A stretch of 64,000 nucleotides of DNA from DATAPD01 sp036265385 (GTDB lineage: Bacteria; Acidobacteriota; Terriglobia; Terriglobales; Acidobacteriaceae), in the NCBI GenBank assembly GCA_036265385.1, contig DATAPD010000059.1:124001-188000 (forward strand), read 5' to 3'. Positions 1 through 8,113 of this stretch are shown here, one piece after another. The notes under the pieces were generated by a model. The model saw only the letters and a list, made by a program, of their open reading frames with translations. It was not told where the DNA came from and made no database searches. Every line of letters starts with the position of its first letter. Position 1 is the first letter of the stretch. A program made the position numbers and the translations under genes.

Positions 1-552
1 AATTTCAAGCCCCGGAAGATCATCGTTGGATTCGTAATCGGATCGCCCAAGGTCTTCGAATTCGTCGATAACAATCCGATTTTCGAATTTCATCCTACGT
101 CTTACACGAACGATCCCGCCCTGATCGCGCGCAACGACAACATGGTTGCCATCAACTCTGCACTGCAGATTGATTTGACCGGTCAAGTCTGTTCCGACTC
201 GATCGGCAACCAGTTTTACAGCGGAATCGGCGGCCAGGTGGATTTCCTGCGAGGAGCGGCGCGCTCCAAAGGTGGCAAGCCGATCATCGCAATCTCATCG
301 ACCGCAAAGAATGGTGAGATCTCCCGAATCGTTCCCATGTTAAGCCCGGGCGCCGGAGTAGTTACGTCTCGTGGACTGGTTCGATACGTCGTGACTGAGT
401 TTGGTGTGGCGTACCTGCACGGCAAGTCCATCCGGGAACGTGCAAAGGCCTTGATCGAAGTCGCACATCCGAAGTTCCGGGATGAACTGTACGAATACTG
501 CGAGAAGACCAAATGGTTGCAGCGCCCAACGGTGGGCGCACCAACGAGGTGA
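1..552 (+). CDS. Acetyl-CoA hydrolase/transferase family CoA-transferase, C-terminal part (5' truncated)
   Basis: The reading frame is open from the first base, so the gene begins upstream of the window; about 183 C-terminal residues are present. The stretch with GIGGQVDFLRGA and the nearby SPGAGVVTSRG, YVVTEFGVAYLHGKSIRERA and final helical segment are characteristic of the C-terminal domain of the acetyl-CoA hydrolase / 4-hydroxybutyrate CoA-transferase family, which moves CoA between acyl groups or releases it. The ferredoxin gene of a 2-oxoacid oxidoreductase starts 2 bases after its stop, so the genes are probably co-transcribed. An acyl-CoA made by the oxidoreductase could be handled by this enzyme. 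That pairing is inference, and the true acyl substrate cannot be read from the sequence. Confidence 0.88.
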   Translation, partial: NFKPRKIIVGFVIGSPKVFEFVDNNPIFEFHPTSYTNDPALIARNDNMVAINSALQIDLTGQVCSDSIGNQFYSGIGGQVDFLRGAARSKGGKPIIAISSTAKNGEISRIVPMLSPGAGVVTSRGLVRYVVTEFGVAYLHGKSIRERAKALIEVAHPKFRDELYEYCEKTKWLQRPTVGAPTR

Positions 553-554
553 GC

Positions 555-824
555 ATGGCTGGACAAGCACGCGGCAACGTTCTGATCAATACGGAAGAGT
601 GCAAGGGGTGCGGGCTGTGCGTGGAATCGTGTCCGCCGAAGTGCCTGGAACTTTTGCCTGGGCTGAACGCCTATGGCGTTCATCCGGCGCACTACAAGGG
701 AGAGGCATGCACCGGTTGTGGAATCTGTTTCTACTGCTGCCCAGAGCCGGGCGCAATTGAAGTATTCCGGCTGGCGGCGCCGCCCAAAGCGGCGATGGGA
801 GGGGAGCATGCGGCAGCTCTGTAA
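555..824 (+). CDS. 2-oxoacid:ferredoxin oxidoreductase, ferredoxin (delta) subunit
   Basis: This is an 89-residue two-cluster ferredoxin. Two Cys-rich motifs are visible, CKGCGLCVESCP near residue 18 and CTGCGICFYCCP near residue 53, each able to hold a [4Fe-4S] cluster; the second has an extra Cys next to the last ligand. The ATG at 555 was chosen because it lies just after the CoA-transferase stop and behind a GAGGTGAGC ribosome-binding sequence. The 3' end overlaps the alpha-subunit start (808) by 17 bases, indicating translational coupling. In this enzyme family the delta subunit passes electrons from the thiamine-diphosphate subunit to free ferredoxin. Confidence 0.92.
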   Translation: MAGQARGNVLINTEECKGCGLCVESCPPKCLELLPGLNAYGVHPAHYKGEACTGCGICFYCCPEPGAIEVFRLAAPPKAAMGGEHAAAL

Positions 825-1860
825 AGGAAATGTAGCGATTGTCAAAGCCGCCATTCTGGCCGGCTGCCGAGCCTACTACGGATATCCGATTACTCCAGCT
901 AGCGAGATTGCCGAAGCGGCAGCGTTATACCTGCCGCAAGTCGGCGGAACGTTCTTGCAGGCGGAGAGCGAAGTCGCCGCCATCAACATGGTGTACGGCG
1001 CAGCTGCGGCTGGGGCCCGCGTCATGACCGCATCCTCCGGCCCCGGCCTCAGCTTGATGCAGGAAGGCATCTCCTACCTGGCAGGCGCAGAGTTACCCTG
1101 CGTCATCGTGGACATCGTGCGCGCGGGTCCCGGCCTCGGAAATATTGCGCCCGAACAAAGCGACTATTTTTGTCTCGTCAAAGGTGGTGGCCACGGCAAT
1201 TACAGAAATTTTGTGTTGGCTCCGGCTTCCGTCCAGGAGATGGCGGACCTCACACTGCTTGCATTCGACCTGGCCGATCGCTATCGCAATCCCGCGGTGA
1301 TCATGGCGGACGGTTTCATTGGTCAAATGATGGAGCCGCTCGAACTGAAGTACGAAGACATTCAAACGCCTGAGAAGCCCTGGGCTGTCGAAGGAACAAA
1401 GGAAACCCGGAAAAATCTGGTGAGCTCGATCTACCTCGAACCAGATCATCTGGAAGCGCACCAGCGGAAACTCGAAGCCAAATACAAGCTGGCACAGCAA
1501 CTCGAACCACGGCATGAACTCTACGAATGTGAAGGTGCCGAAATCCTCCTCGTGGGTTACGGAATCGCATCCCGCGTGTTGCGTTCCGCCGTCGAGGAGT
1601 GCAGGCGCGAAGGGATGAAAGTCGGCTTGTTCCGTCCAATTACGGCATGGCCGTTCCCCGTGCGTGCGCTGCAGGAAGCGGCTGCCAACGTGAACAAGGT
1701 CTTGGTCGTGGAACTCAGCAATGGGCAGATGGTGGAAGATGTGCGACTCGCATTGAATGGAAAAGTGCCGGTCGAGTTTTATGGACGCGTCGGCGGTAAC
1801 GTGCCTTCCGTTGAGGAAGTGCACGGGCAGGTGCTCGCACACATCAACGCGCTTGTGTAA
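808..1860 (+). CDS. 2-oxoacid:ferredoxin oxidoreductase subunit alpha
   Basis: The protein has 350 residues, the usual length for the alpha chain of the VOR/KOR type of 2-oxoacid:acceptor oxidoreductase. The N-terminal GYPITPASEIAE motif is the hallmark pyrimidine-binding signature, followed by ASSGPGLSLMQEGISY and a C-terminal transketolase-like domain (VGYGIAS, RPITAWPFP). The ATG at 808 is preferred over longer readings because GGGAGGGG precedes it directly; the longer versions run through the ferredoxin gene in another frame. It works with the ferredoxin and beta-gamma subunits to oxidise a 2-oxoacid to acyl-CoA and CO2 while reducing ferredoxin. Substrate choice (branched-chain 2-oxoacid, 2-oxoglutarate or pyruvate) is not decidable here. 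Confidence 0.93.
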   Translation: MRQLCKGNVAIVKAAILAGCRAYYGYPITPASEIAEAAALYLPQVGGTFLQAESEVAAINMVYGAAAAGARVMTASSGPGLSLMQEGISYLAGAELPCVIVDIVRAGPGLGNIAPEQSDYFCLVKGGGHGNYRNFVLAPASVQEMADLTLLAFDLADRYRNPAVIMADGFIGQMMEPLELKYEDIQTPEKPWAVEGTKETRKNLVSSIYLEPDHLEAHQRKLEAKYKLAQQLEPRHELYECEGAEILLVGYGIASRVLRSAVEECRREGMKVGLFRPITAWPFPVRALQEAAANVNKVLVVELSNGQMVEDVRLALNGKVPVEFYGRVGGNVPSVEEVHGQVLAHINALV

Positions 1861-1883
1861 TCAAGAGGGTGATGGAGAGGAAA

Positions 1884-3383
1884 ATGGCTGCGGATCAGAA
1901 AACCGAACCGAACGAAGAAGAACTTTTGCAAGCCGGGTATGAATGCATTCACTCGAAGTCACCCGTTTTCTATGGTGAATACGACCGCAAGGCGGACCTC
2001 CAGCAACAAACGCACTATTGCCCTGGTTGCGGGCATGGTGTTGCGCACAAGTTAATCGCTGAAGCCATCGCCGAACTCGGACTCCAGGACAAGACGATCT
2101 TCGTTAGCCCCGTTGGTTGTTCCGTATTCGCGTACTACTACTTCGATACGGGAAACGTGCAAGTGGCGCATGGTCGCGCTCCCGCCGGCGCGACCGGTGT
2201 AAAACGCTCCTGCCCCGACAAAATCGTCATCTCTTACCAGGGTGATGGAGACCTTGCGGCTATCGGCACGGCTGAAATCATTCATGCCGCGAACCGGGGC
2301 GAAAAGATCACTGTGTTCTTCGTGAACAACGCGATCTATGGAATGACAGGCGGCCAAATGGCGCCTACAACGCTCGTCGGTCAAAAAAGCACAACGTCAC
2401 CATGGGGCCGCAGGCCGGCGAACGAAGGATTCCCGTTACACATGTCGGAGCTGATTTCGACGCTCGAAGCTCCAGTGTACGTGGAGCGCGTCGCGTTGTG
2501 CGACAACAAGAACATCATGAAGGCACGACGGGCCGTGAAGAAGGCTCTTGAGATTCAGCGTGACGGGCTGGGATTCTCGTTCGTAGAGATATTGTCACCA
2601 TGTCCGACGATTTGGGCGAAAGACCCTGTGGTCGCGCGGCGCTGGGTTGCTGAGACCATGGTCCCCGCTTTTCCGTTGAACGTGTTCAGGGATAAAAAGC
2701 CCGAGCCAATCGTGAACAATGCACCGCCAGTCCGAAGTGTTCCTGCGGTCCTGGACATCACTGATGAACCAGCAGGGGTAAGCTCGAAGCATCCGCATCA
2801 CTTCAAAGAGCTCACCGTGAAGGTCGCCGGCTTCGGCGGCCAAGGTGTGTTGTTGCTTGGACAATTACTCACCGAAATGGGAATGCGCGAGGGGCTGGAA
2901 GTAAGCTGGCTTCCTTCCTACGGACCGGAGATGCGATCCGGGAGCGCACATTGTCACGTGTGTCTCTCGACGGAACGGATCGGTTCGCCACTCGTTTCTC
3001 ATCCGGATGTTCTGATCGCGATGAATGAAATTTCATTGCGAAAATTCGCTTCGCAAGTTGCTCCAGGCGGACTGATTCTTTACAACCGCGACCGGCTTCC
3101 ACAGGACTTCGCTCTGCCGCAAGCACGTGTGATCTGCATTCCTGCATCAGAAATGGCGGATAAGCTTGGTTCGACGAAAGCGGCGAATATTGTGCTCATG
3201 GGTGCGCTGCTGGAAGAAACTGAGTGTCTGGCACAATCGACGGCGATCGATGTTCTGCGGGAGAAGATCAAACGCGTCGAAATGTTCGATGTGAACCGCA
3301 AGGCCCTCGATTCGGGCCGCGAATTTATCGATAGTTACGTACGCGTTGGCGCCGTCAGTCAACCTGACGGGTTTGCCTACTGA
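1884..3383 (+). CDS. 2-oxoacid:ferredoxin oxidoreductase, fused beta-gamma subunit
   Basis: Two subunits that are normally separate are joined in about 499 residues. The first ~290 residues are the thiamine-diphosphate beta subunit: CPGCGHG near the start, a GDGD...N cofactor motif and the NAIYGMTGGQ segment. After a linker of ~40 residues, the last ~190 residues are the gamma domain (VAGFGGQGVLLLGQLL, YGPEMRSGSAHCHV). The ATG at 1884 has GGAG six bases upstream; ATG 1872 and GTG 1869 are possible alternatives. It is the last gene of the CoA-transferase/ferredoxin/alpha/beta-gamma operon. The cytoplasmic enzyme would decarboxylate 2-oxoacids with CoA and ferredoxin and is expected to be oxygen sensitive. 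Confidence 0.92.
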   Translation: MAADQKTEPNEEELLQAGYECIHSKSPVFYGEYDRKADLQQQTHYCPGCGHGVAHKLIAEAIAELGLQDKTIFVSPVGCSVFAYYYFDTGNVQVAHGRAPAGATGVKRSCPDKIVISYQGDGDLAAIGTAEIIHAANRGEKITVFFVNNAIYGMTGGQMAPTTLVGQKSTTSPWGRRPANEGFPLHMSELISTLEAPVYVERVALCDNKNIMKARRAVKKALEIQRDGLGFSFVEILSPCPTIWAKDPVVARRWVAETMVPAFPLNVFRDKKPEPIVNNAPPVRSVPAVLDITDEPAGVSSKHPHHFKELTVKVAGFGGQGVLLLGQLLTEMGMREGLEVSWLPSYGPEMRSGSAHCHVCLSTERIGSPLVSHPDVLIAMNEISLRKFASQVAPGGLILYNRDRLPQDFALPQARVICIPASEMADKLGSTKAANIVLMGALLEETECLAQSTAIDVLREKIKRVEMFDVNRKALDSGREFIDSYVRVGAVSQPDGFAY

Positions 3384-3839
3384 CATCGCGCGTTCGTGTT
3401 TCTTCATTGAGGCCCCTACGTATTTCGGTAGTTTCATTCCAACCGCCACATCTGCTTCATGCAAAGTGAGCCGAACCATCCCATCCCCGCCGCTTCTCTA
3501 ACAATCTGCTTAAAGCAGGGCAGCGCTGTTCAGCAGAACAATCGTTATGAAAACACTCATTTTGTTTTGTTCTCAAAACTAAATCTCGATGAGCGGTTAG
3601 TAAATGCAACGCATCGTCCGTCTTTACCGTAAGTGGGTTTAGGTTCCGCGTGGGGAATTGACATAACCAGAAAGCGGCGATGTGTCAGTTAATGGAACGG
3701 CGCAAAATGTGCATGACGTTTTCGTGACTGATCCGTCTAACGCACACAACAGTCAGACTCGCGTGTAGCGAGCATGCCTGGGGGCGGGCTTTCCGGAACA
3801 TTCGCGGGGAACGCATATCCGGGCCAGGGGAGGGAAGAG
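3384..3839. other. Gene-free stretch upstream of the winged-helix gene
   Basis: No convincing reading frame, tRNA or terminator is visible. A TTGACA hexamer at 3658-3663 could be a -35 element, but no good -10 hexamer lies 16-18 bases downstream, so I do not call a promoter. The stretch probably holds the upstream control region of the gene at 3906. Confidence 0.4.
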
Positions 3840-3905
3840 ATGCGGTTACAGCGGACAGCAGCTTATGGACACTCGGAACTGAGGGGTTTCCAGGCGGAGG
3901 TATTC

Positions 3906-4418
3906 ATGGAGGGCAGTCGGGGGTTGAGTAGTCATGAGCAAACCACGCGTGATCCGCATGTGCAGCAGGTAGTGAAGGCTGCGCACGAAGAGTTGCGCCA
4001 ACTGATGAGGCAGCGTTCCGACATCATGAAGCGAATCGGGACAGTCAAACAAACCATCATCGGGTTGGCGAACCTGTTTGGCGACGAGATGTTGAATGAT
4101 GAATTGTTGGAACTGGTCGATCGCAAGAGCAGCGGCCGCCAACCCGGTTTCACGAAAGCATGTCGCATGGCATTGATGGAAGCGGATCGGCCGTTAGGCG
4201 CGCGAGAAGTCTGCGAACTGATTCAACATAAAGCACCCACAATTCTTTCCCGCCACAAAGATCCCCTTGCATCCGTCACGACCGTCTTGAATCGCTTGGT
4301 TGATTACGGTGAGGCGAGAACTGTGGTACGTGAAAATGGACGGCGCGCATGGCAGTGGGTGGCCGAAGCCGGCGAACGCAGCGGCGCAACCGATGAAAGT
4401 ACATTGCCGCGGGCGTAA
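3906..4418 (+). CDS. Conserved hypothetical protein, winged-helix-like
   Basis: About 170 residues. An N-terminal amphipathic helical part (residues ~15-65, rich in Gln, Arg, Lys and Leu) precedes a domain with the pattern ALMEADRPLGAREVCELI, then a turn, then LASVTTVLNRLVDYGEARTV and an Arg-rich wing. That spacing looks like a winged helix-turn-helix, so DNA binding is likely but inferred. Two starts have good ribosome-binding sites: ATG 3906 (GGAGG five bases upstream) and ATG 3840 (GGGGAGGG upstream). The region before 3906 looks less conserved in composition, so I use 3906. No operon partner is obvious. I know of no specific function. Confidence 0.7.
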   Translation: MEGSRGLSSHEQTTRDPHVQQVVKAAHEELRQLMRQRSDIMKRIGTVKQTIIGLANLFGDEMLNDELLELVDRKSSGRQPGFTKACRMALMEADRPLGAREVCELIQHKAPTILSRHKDPLASVTTVLNRLVDYGEARTVVRENGRRAWQWVAEAGERSGATDESTLPRA

Positions 4419-4462
4419 TCGAAATAACCGCAGACTGGGCCCGCTTTGATACGCTGTAGAGC

Positions 4463-5164
4463 ATGGCCCAGTCGCTCGCGGATATTCCCGCGGTTGAACG
4501 GCGCGCGATTCTCAGCGCATTTGGTAGCCTCCTCATAACGCTGGCCGCACTAGCAGTATTCAGTTGGCTGGCCGCACACGTACTCACCTCGAATACTCAG
4601 CACTTCGACATCTATATCCGGGAATTCATCCACGCTCACGCGCCCACATGGGGCACTCCATGGATGCTGCGAATTACCATGCTGGGGAATTGGTACATCA
4701 TTCTCGCCGAAACGATTGTCCTGCTGGGAATTCTGCTCGCTCTTCGAAGGAGGCAAGATGCCCGCCTGCTCGCGGTAACCATGTTCGGAGCGGGGATGCT
4801 GGATAGCGTTTTGAAGCTTCTTATTCGCCGAGTAAGACCGATTGCTTATTTCGGTTTTCCTGCTCCTGATACCTATTCCTTCCCGAGTGGGCATGCGCTC
4901 GTCACACTTTGCTTTGTCGGATTTGTTGCCGGGCTGATCACACAGTCCATCGAGAGGAGATGGGTAAGAGGTCTCATCTGGGCAGTGGCGGGCGTTCTGG
5001 TTGCCCTTATTGGATTGTCACGGGTGTACTTGGGAGTTCACTATCCCAGCGATATCGTGGCGGGCTACGCCGCTGGGTTGGCGTGGATGAGCGCTGTCGG
5101 AGTCGTCGCCGCGCGGGAGCAACGCGCGCGTGAAAAGAAACGAGAAGTGGCGCGCGCGAGATAG
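4463..5164 (+). CDS. PAP2-family membrane phosphatase (undecaprenyl-diphosphatase-like)
   Basis: A 233-residue integral membrane protein with about six hydrophobic segments. All three phosphatase motifs of the PAP2 superfamily are present: K-x6-RP (KLLIRRVRP, residues ~118-126), PSGH (~142-145) and SR-x5-H-x3-D (SRVYLGVHYPSD, ~193-204). Such enzymes remove phosphate from lipid phosphates or diphosphates, for example recycling undecaprenyl diphosphate for cell-wall synthesis. The C-terminus is a short basic tail. It ends 26 bases before the convergent STAS gene. The exact lipid substrate cannot be told. Confidence 0.88.
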   Translation: MAQSLADIPAVERRAILSAFGSLLITLAALAVFSWLAAHVLTSNTQHFDIYIREFIHAHAPTWGTPWMLRITMLGNWYIILAETIVLLGILLALRRRQDARLLAVTMFGAGMLDSVLKLLIRRVRPIAYFGFPAPDTYSFPSGHALVTLCFVGFVAGLITQSIERRWVRGLIWAVAGVLVALIGLSRVYLGVHYPSDIVAGYAAGLAWMSAVGVVAAREQRAREKKREVARAR

Positions 5165-5190
5165 CGGCCTGCCGGTGGCAGAACTTGAAA

Positions 5191-5607
5191 TTAAGCAGCT
5201 ATGCCGTAGTCACGATATGGTGTGCCATGAAACTCGCCGTGATCGTCCATGTGCATCGCATAACGGTGATCCGCTTCGGACAACAAATGCATCATTTCGG
5301 GAAGCGGCGCAATGTCGAACTCCGGTTTTGCTTTCGCTTGGCGCAGTTTGAACCGTAGGGCGCTTGATGGGTTGAAAACCTTCAGCTGAATACCACTCCA
5401 TACGGACCATCTCTGGAGTGAAACGAGCATTTCGATTGCGCTGTGTGAAATATCGAATAATTCAGACAAATCCAGAACGATGATCTTCGAGTCGGTGTGC
5501 GAGACAACACAGTCGTACAAACGACTGATCGCGTGCTGCTTAACAATGCTGCCTTCGCACTCGATGATGAACATATCGCCGATCTTGTCAGTATGTAATT
5601 TCAGCAT
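5191..5607 (-). CDS. STAS-domain protein (anti-sigma-factor-antagonist-like)
   Basis: 138 residues with the STAS fold pattern: an opening strand/turn (FIIECEGSIV), a helix, the strand KIIVLDLSELFDISHSAIEML where DLS-x-x-DISHS matches the DLSxVxxIDSSG loop, and a following helix and strand (QLKVFNPS). The usual phosphorylatable Ser region is represented by SHSA, so control by serine phosphorylation is possible but unproven. The start is well supported by AAGGAGG upstream. No anti-sigma kinase or sigma factor lies next to it, so its partner must be elsewhere. The C-terminal ~35 residues extend beyond the STAS core and are His/Asp rich. Confidence 0.75.
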   Translation of the reverse strand: MLKLHTDKIGDMFIIECEGSIVKQHAISRLYDCVVSHTDSKIIVLDLSELFDISHSAIEMLVSLQRWSVWSGIQLKVFNPSSALRFKLRQAKAKPEFDIAPLPEMMHLLSEADHRYAMHMDDHGEFHGTPYRDYGIAA

Positions 5608-5801
5608 GGCCGCCTCCTTGCGTCTCTAATAATGCAAGCGCCTTGCCACCCTCGTGTATCGCGTAAAACCGGTAAAAATGCGGGGTGATACAGGTAAATC
5701 TTGAGAAAGTTTTTCAGGATGCGAGTAATCGGCGGTACAGAAAACACAGTAGCGCCTGTGGAAAGCGCAATCGTGATCTACCGGGAATCAGGTATTTACT
5801 A

Positions 5802-6971
5802 TTAAAGCTCGCGGAGAGCCGTTGCCACGTTGGCGCGTGCCGCTCTAACTGCTGGCGGTACGCCGCCCAGGATTCCCATCGTAAGAGCAAAGATAACTCC
5901 GACAGCCATCAAGACCGGCGTGATCTTAAAAGCGAAAGCGAGATGGGAAAAAGTCTGCCAGTTCATGGTCCCGGTTGTGAAACCATTCAGCGGCAAAACT
6001 CCGATGCACCCGATGATGCCGCCTATGAGAGCGATACAAAGAGCCTCGAAGACGAAAGAGAGAACTACGCTAGCTGATCCAAATCCGAGTGCGCGCATCG
6101 TCGCGATCTCGCGTCCCCGTTCCGCAACAGCGGAGTACATCGTGTTCAACGCCCCGAAGATCGCGCCGATTCCCATGACGCCTGCGACCAGTGTGCCCAG
6201 TACAGTAATGAGGGTTGTTACCACCCGGGACTCTTTCTCGTAATACTCGATCTCCCGGTCTGCCTGCACTGTCACACGAGGATCAGCCGACAAAGTGTCC
6301 TTAAGGTCCGTGAGCGCGCCGTTCGACGTGAGCCTGGCTGTCGCGGATTGGTAAATATTCGTGGGACGCTTGTAAACATCGTTCAGCACTGCTGCGTCGC
6401 ACCAGATTTCCGAATCAAATGCGCTTCCACCTGCGTCGAAGACACCGACAACCGTCCACCGTCCGCCACCGAAAAGAACAGTCTGCCCAAGTCCAAATCC
6501 GGCGTAAGCCTTATCCACGTTATTGCCGACGATGAGTTCGTTCAAGCCAGGTCGGAAAAAACGTCCCTGCACGATTTTGACCTGGTCGCGAACCTTGAGG
6601 ACGATTGGAGAAACACCTCGAACCTGGACGTTCGCGTCCGTTCCCGTCGATTTAAGCGGAAAAGCAGCAACCACTACTACTTCGGGACTGACAAGTGGTC
6701 CATCGGAGTCGTGCGCAATACCCTTGGCGTCCTGCACAATGCGGACTTGCGCGAGATCGAAACCACTATCCATCTCGGAAGTCGAACCAGCGCGGCGAAT
6801 CAGCGCATTGTGAGGCGAACCCGAAGCGACAAGTGTGGACTTGAACCCTTTCGCCAAAGACATCATGGCGACAAACACGCCAACGGTGCCTGCGATTCCA
6901 AGAACGGCAACCACGGTTGAAGGCCAGCGGGCGCGCAAACTGCGAAGGTTATAGCTGATCGGAATCGCCAT
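5802..6971 (-). CDS. ABC transporter permease, MacB/FtsX type (second permease)
   Basis: 389 residues: an N-terminal membrane segment (near residues 17-40), a periplasmic domain of ~200 residues and three C-terminal FtsX-type membrane segments (TLITVLGTLVAGVMGIG, SFVFEALCIALIGGIIG and FKITPVLMAVGVIFALTMG). The sequence AVAERGREIATMRALGFG is the coupling-helix region typical of this family. The start ATG at 6971 overlaps the upstream stop codon (TGATG); a GTG three bases earlier is also possible. It is the last gene of the adaptor-ATPase-permease-permease operon and should pair with the other permease as a heterodimer in the inner membrane. Confidence 0.9.
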   Translation of the reverse strand: MAIPISYNLRSLRARWPSTVVAVLGIAGTVGVFVAMMSLAKGFKSTLVASGSPHNALIRRAGSTSEMDSGFDLAQVRIVQDAKGIAHDSDGPLVSPEVVVVAAFPLKSTGTDANVQVRGVSPIVLKVRDQVKIVQGRFFRPGLNELIVGNNVDKAYAGFGLGQTVLFGGGRWTVVGVFDAGGSAFDSEIWCDAAVLNDVYKRPTNIYQSATARLTSNGALTDLKDTLSADPRVTVQADREIEYYEKESRVVTTLITVLGTLVAGVMGIGAIFGALNTMYSAVAERGREIATMRALGFGSASVVLSFVFEALCIALIGGIIGCIGVLPLNGFTTGTMNWQTFSHLAFAFKITPVLMAVGVIFALTMGILGGVPPAVRAARANVATALREL

Positions 6972-8113
6972 CACACCCTCCGGAGCGCATCGACGACGCG
7001 CAGTCGCATGGCAGACATTGCCGGAAGTACCGCAGCAAAAAGTCCCGCGAGAAAGGTGAAGAAAACGCCAAGCGCTATGTCGCTTGAATGAATGGCGAGC
7101 GGTGGAAGCATTCCCGCGAGCGCGCGACTCATGCCGGGCAATAGGGCTAGAGCAAGGCCCAAGCCCACAATCCCACCGAGAACAGCAATCGTGAGTCCTT
7201 CGGCGAGCACGAGCCAGAGGACGAATTTATCGGAGTAGCCTATTGCTTTGAAGACAGCCAATTCGCGGATGCGTTCCCGAATCGCGGTCGCCATCGTATT
7301 CCCGGTCACCAGCAGCAAAGTCAAAAAGACGACCGCCCCAATCGTCATGATGATCAGCTTAATGTTCCCAAGCTGCTTGCCCCAGCTGGCAGCGAATTCT
7401 TTCTCACTGTCGGATTTGGTCTCGAACGGCGAATTGCTGAACTCCTCGTCAATCTGCTTCGAAATACGAGTGGAGTCTGTTGGGTTCGCAATCTTCACTA
7501 CATACCACCCTACCGTGCCCTTCCCGAAAGTCCGGCGCTCTTCGAGGTACTCTTCGTGAAAAAGAAATGGAAGGATCTCTCCCGCGTTCCCACTCCCTTT
7601 CGCAATGCCCCTCAGATTAAATTCCCATGGTCCCTGGAAGATGACCCCTTTTATCGGAATGTGATCGCCAATCTTCCAATTGAAACGCTTTGCGATTGAT
7701 TCGCCGACAATGGCACCCTGCCGATCGTCTTCGAACGCCTTCCATTCTGCGTCGGTGACCGCAAGATCCGTGATCACTTTTCTATACGTCGGAACGTCAA
7801 CCGCCATTTGCGGAAAGAAATTGCGCTCATCTTGATACACGCCGCCAAACCAGTTCAGGTAGGTGACTTCCTGCACGCCCTGAATCCGCAACATGCGATC
7901 CCGATAGGCAAGCGGCAGCGGCTGAATAATCGATGTCTTATTACGCACCACAAGCCGGTCCACGCTGGCGATATCAGCCCCCTGGCTGAACGCAGTTCGC
8001 ACTGCCGCCAAAACTCCAAATAAGAGCAGAGCGATAACAAACGAACCCAGCGTGAGAATCGTCCGTATTTTCTTACGCGACAAATTTGCGAGTAGGATGG
8101 GGAAGTACTTCAT
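6971..8113 (-). CDS. ABC transporter permease, MacB/FtsX type (first permease)
   Basis: 380 residues with the same layout as its neighbour: a first membrane helix (TILTLGSFVIALLLFGVLAA), an extracytoplasmic MacB-like domain, then three FtsX-type helices, with IRERIRELAVFKAIGYS as the cytoplasmic coupling segment. Its ATG overlaps the stop of the ATPase gene by four bases (ATGA) and its stop overlaps the next permease, a strong sign of translational coupling and complex formation. In this family the energy of ATP moves periplasmic substrates, lipoproteins or drugs outward rather than forming a channel in the inner membrane. The substrate is unknown. Confidence 0.9.
   Translation of the reverse strand: MKYFPILLANLSRKKIRTILTLGSFVIALLLFGVLAAVRTAFSQGADIASVDRLVVRNKTSIIQPLPLAYRDRMLRIQGVQEVTYLNWFGGVYQDERNFFPQMAVDVPTYRKVITDLAVTDAEWKAFEDDRQGAIVGESIAKRFNWKIGDHIPIKGVIFQGPWEFNLRGIAKGSGNAGEILPFLFHEEYLEERRTFGKGTVGWYVVKIANPTDSTRISKQIDEEFSNSPFETKSDSEKEFAASWGKQLGNIKLIIMTIGAVVFLTLLLVTGNTMATAIRERIRELAVFKAIGYSDKFVLWLVLAEGLTIAVLGGIVGLGLALALLPGMSRALAGMLPPLAIHSSDIALGVFFTFLAGLFAAVLPAMSAMRLRVVDALRRV

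Noticed and set aside
216..854. A 212-codon minus-strand frame opposite the CoA-transferase and ferredoxin genes
   Set aside because: It lies opposite clear coding frames with strong motifs and has no domain signature.
1093..1842. A 249-codon minus-strand frame inside the oxidoreductase alpha gene
   Set aside because: Long only because of high GC; the plus-strand alpha subunit has all family motifs.
3658..3663. TTGACA hexamer upstream of the winged-helix gene
   Set aside because: No acceptable -10 hexamer at 16-18 bases, so a promoter is not supported.
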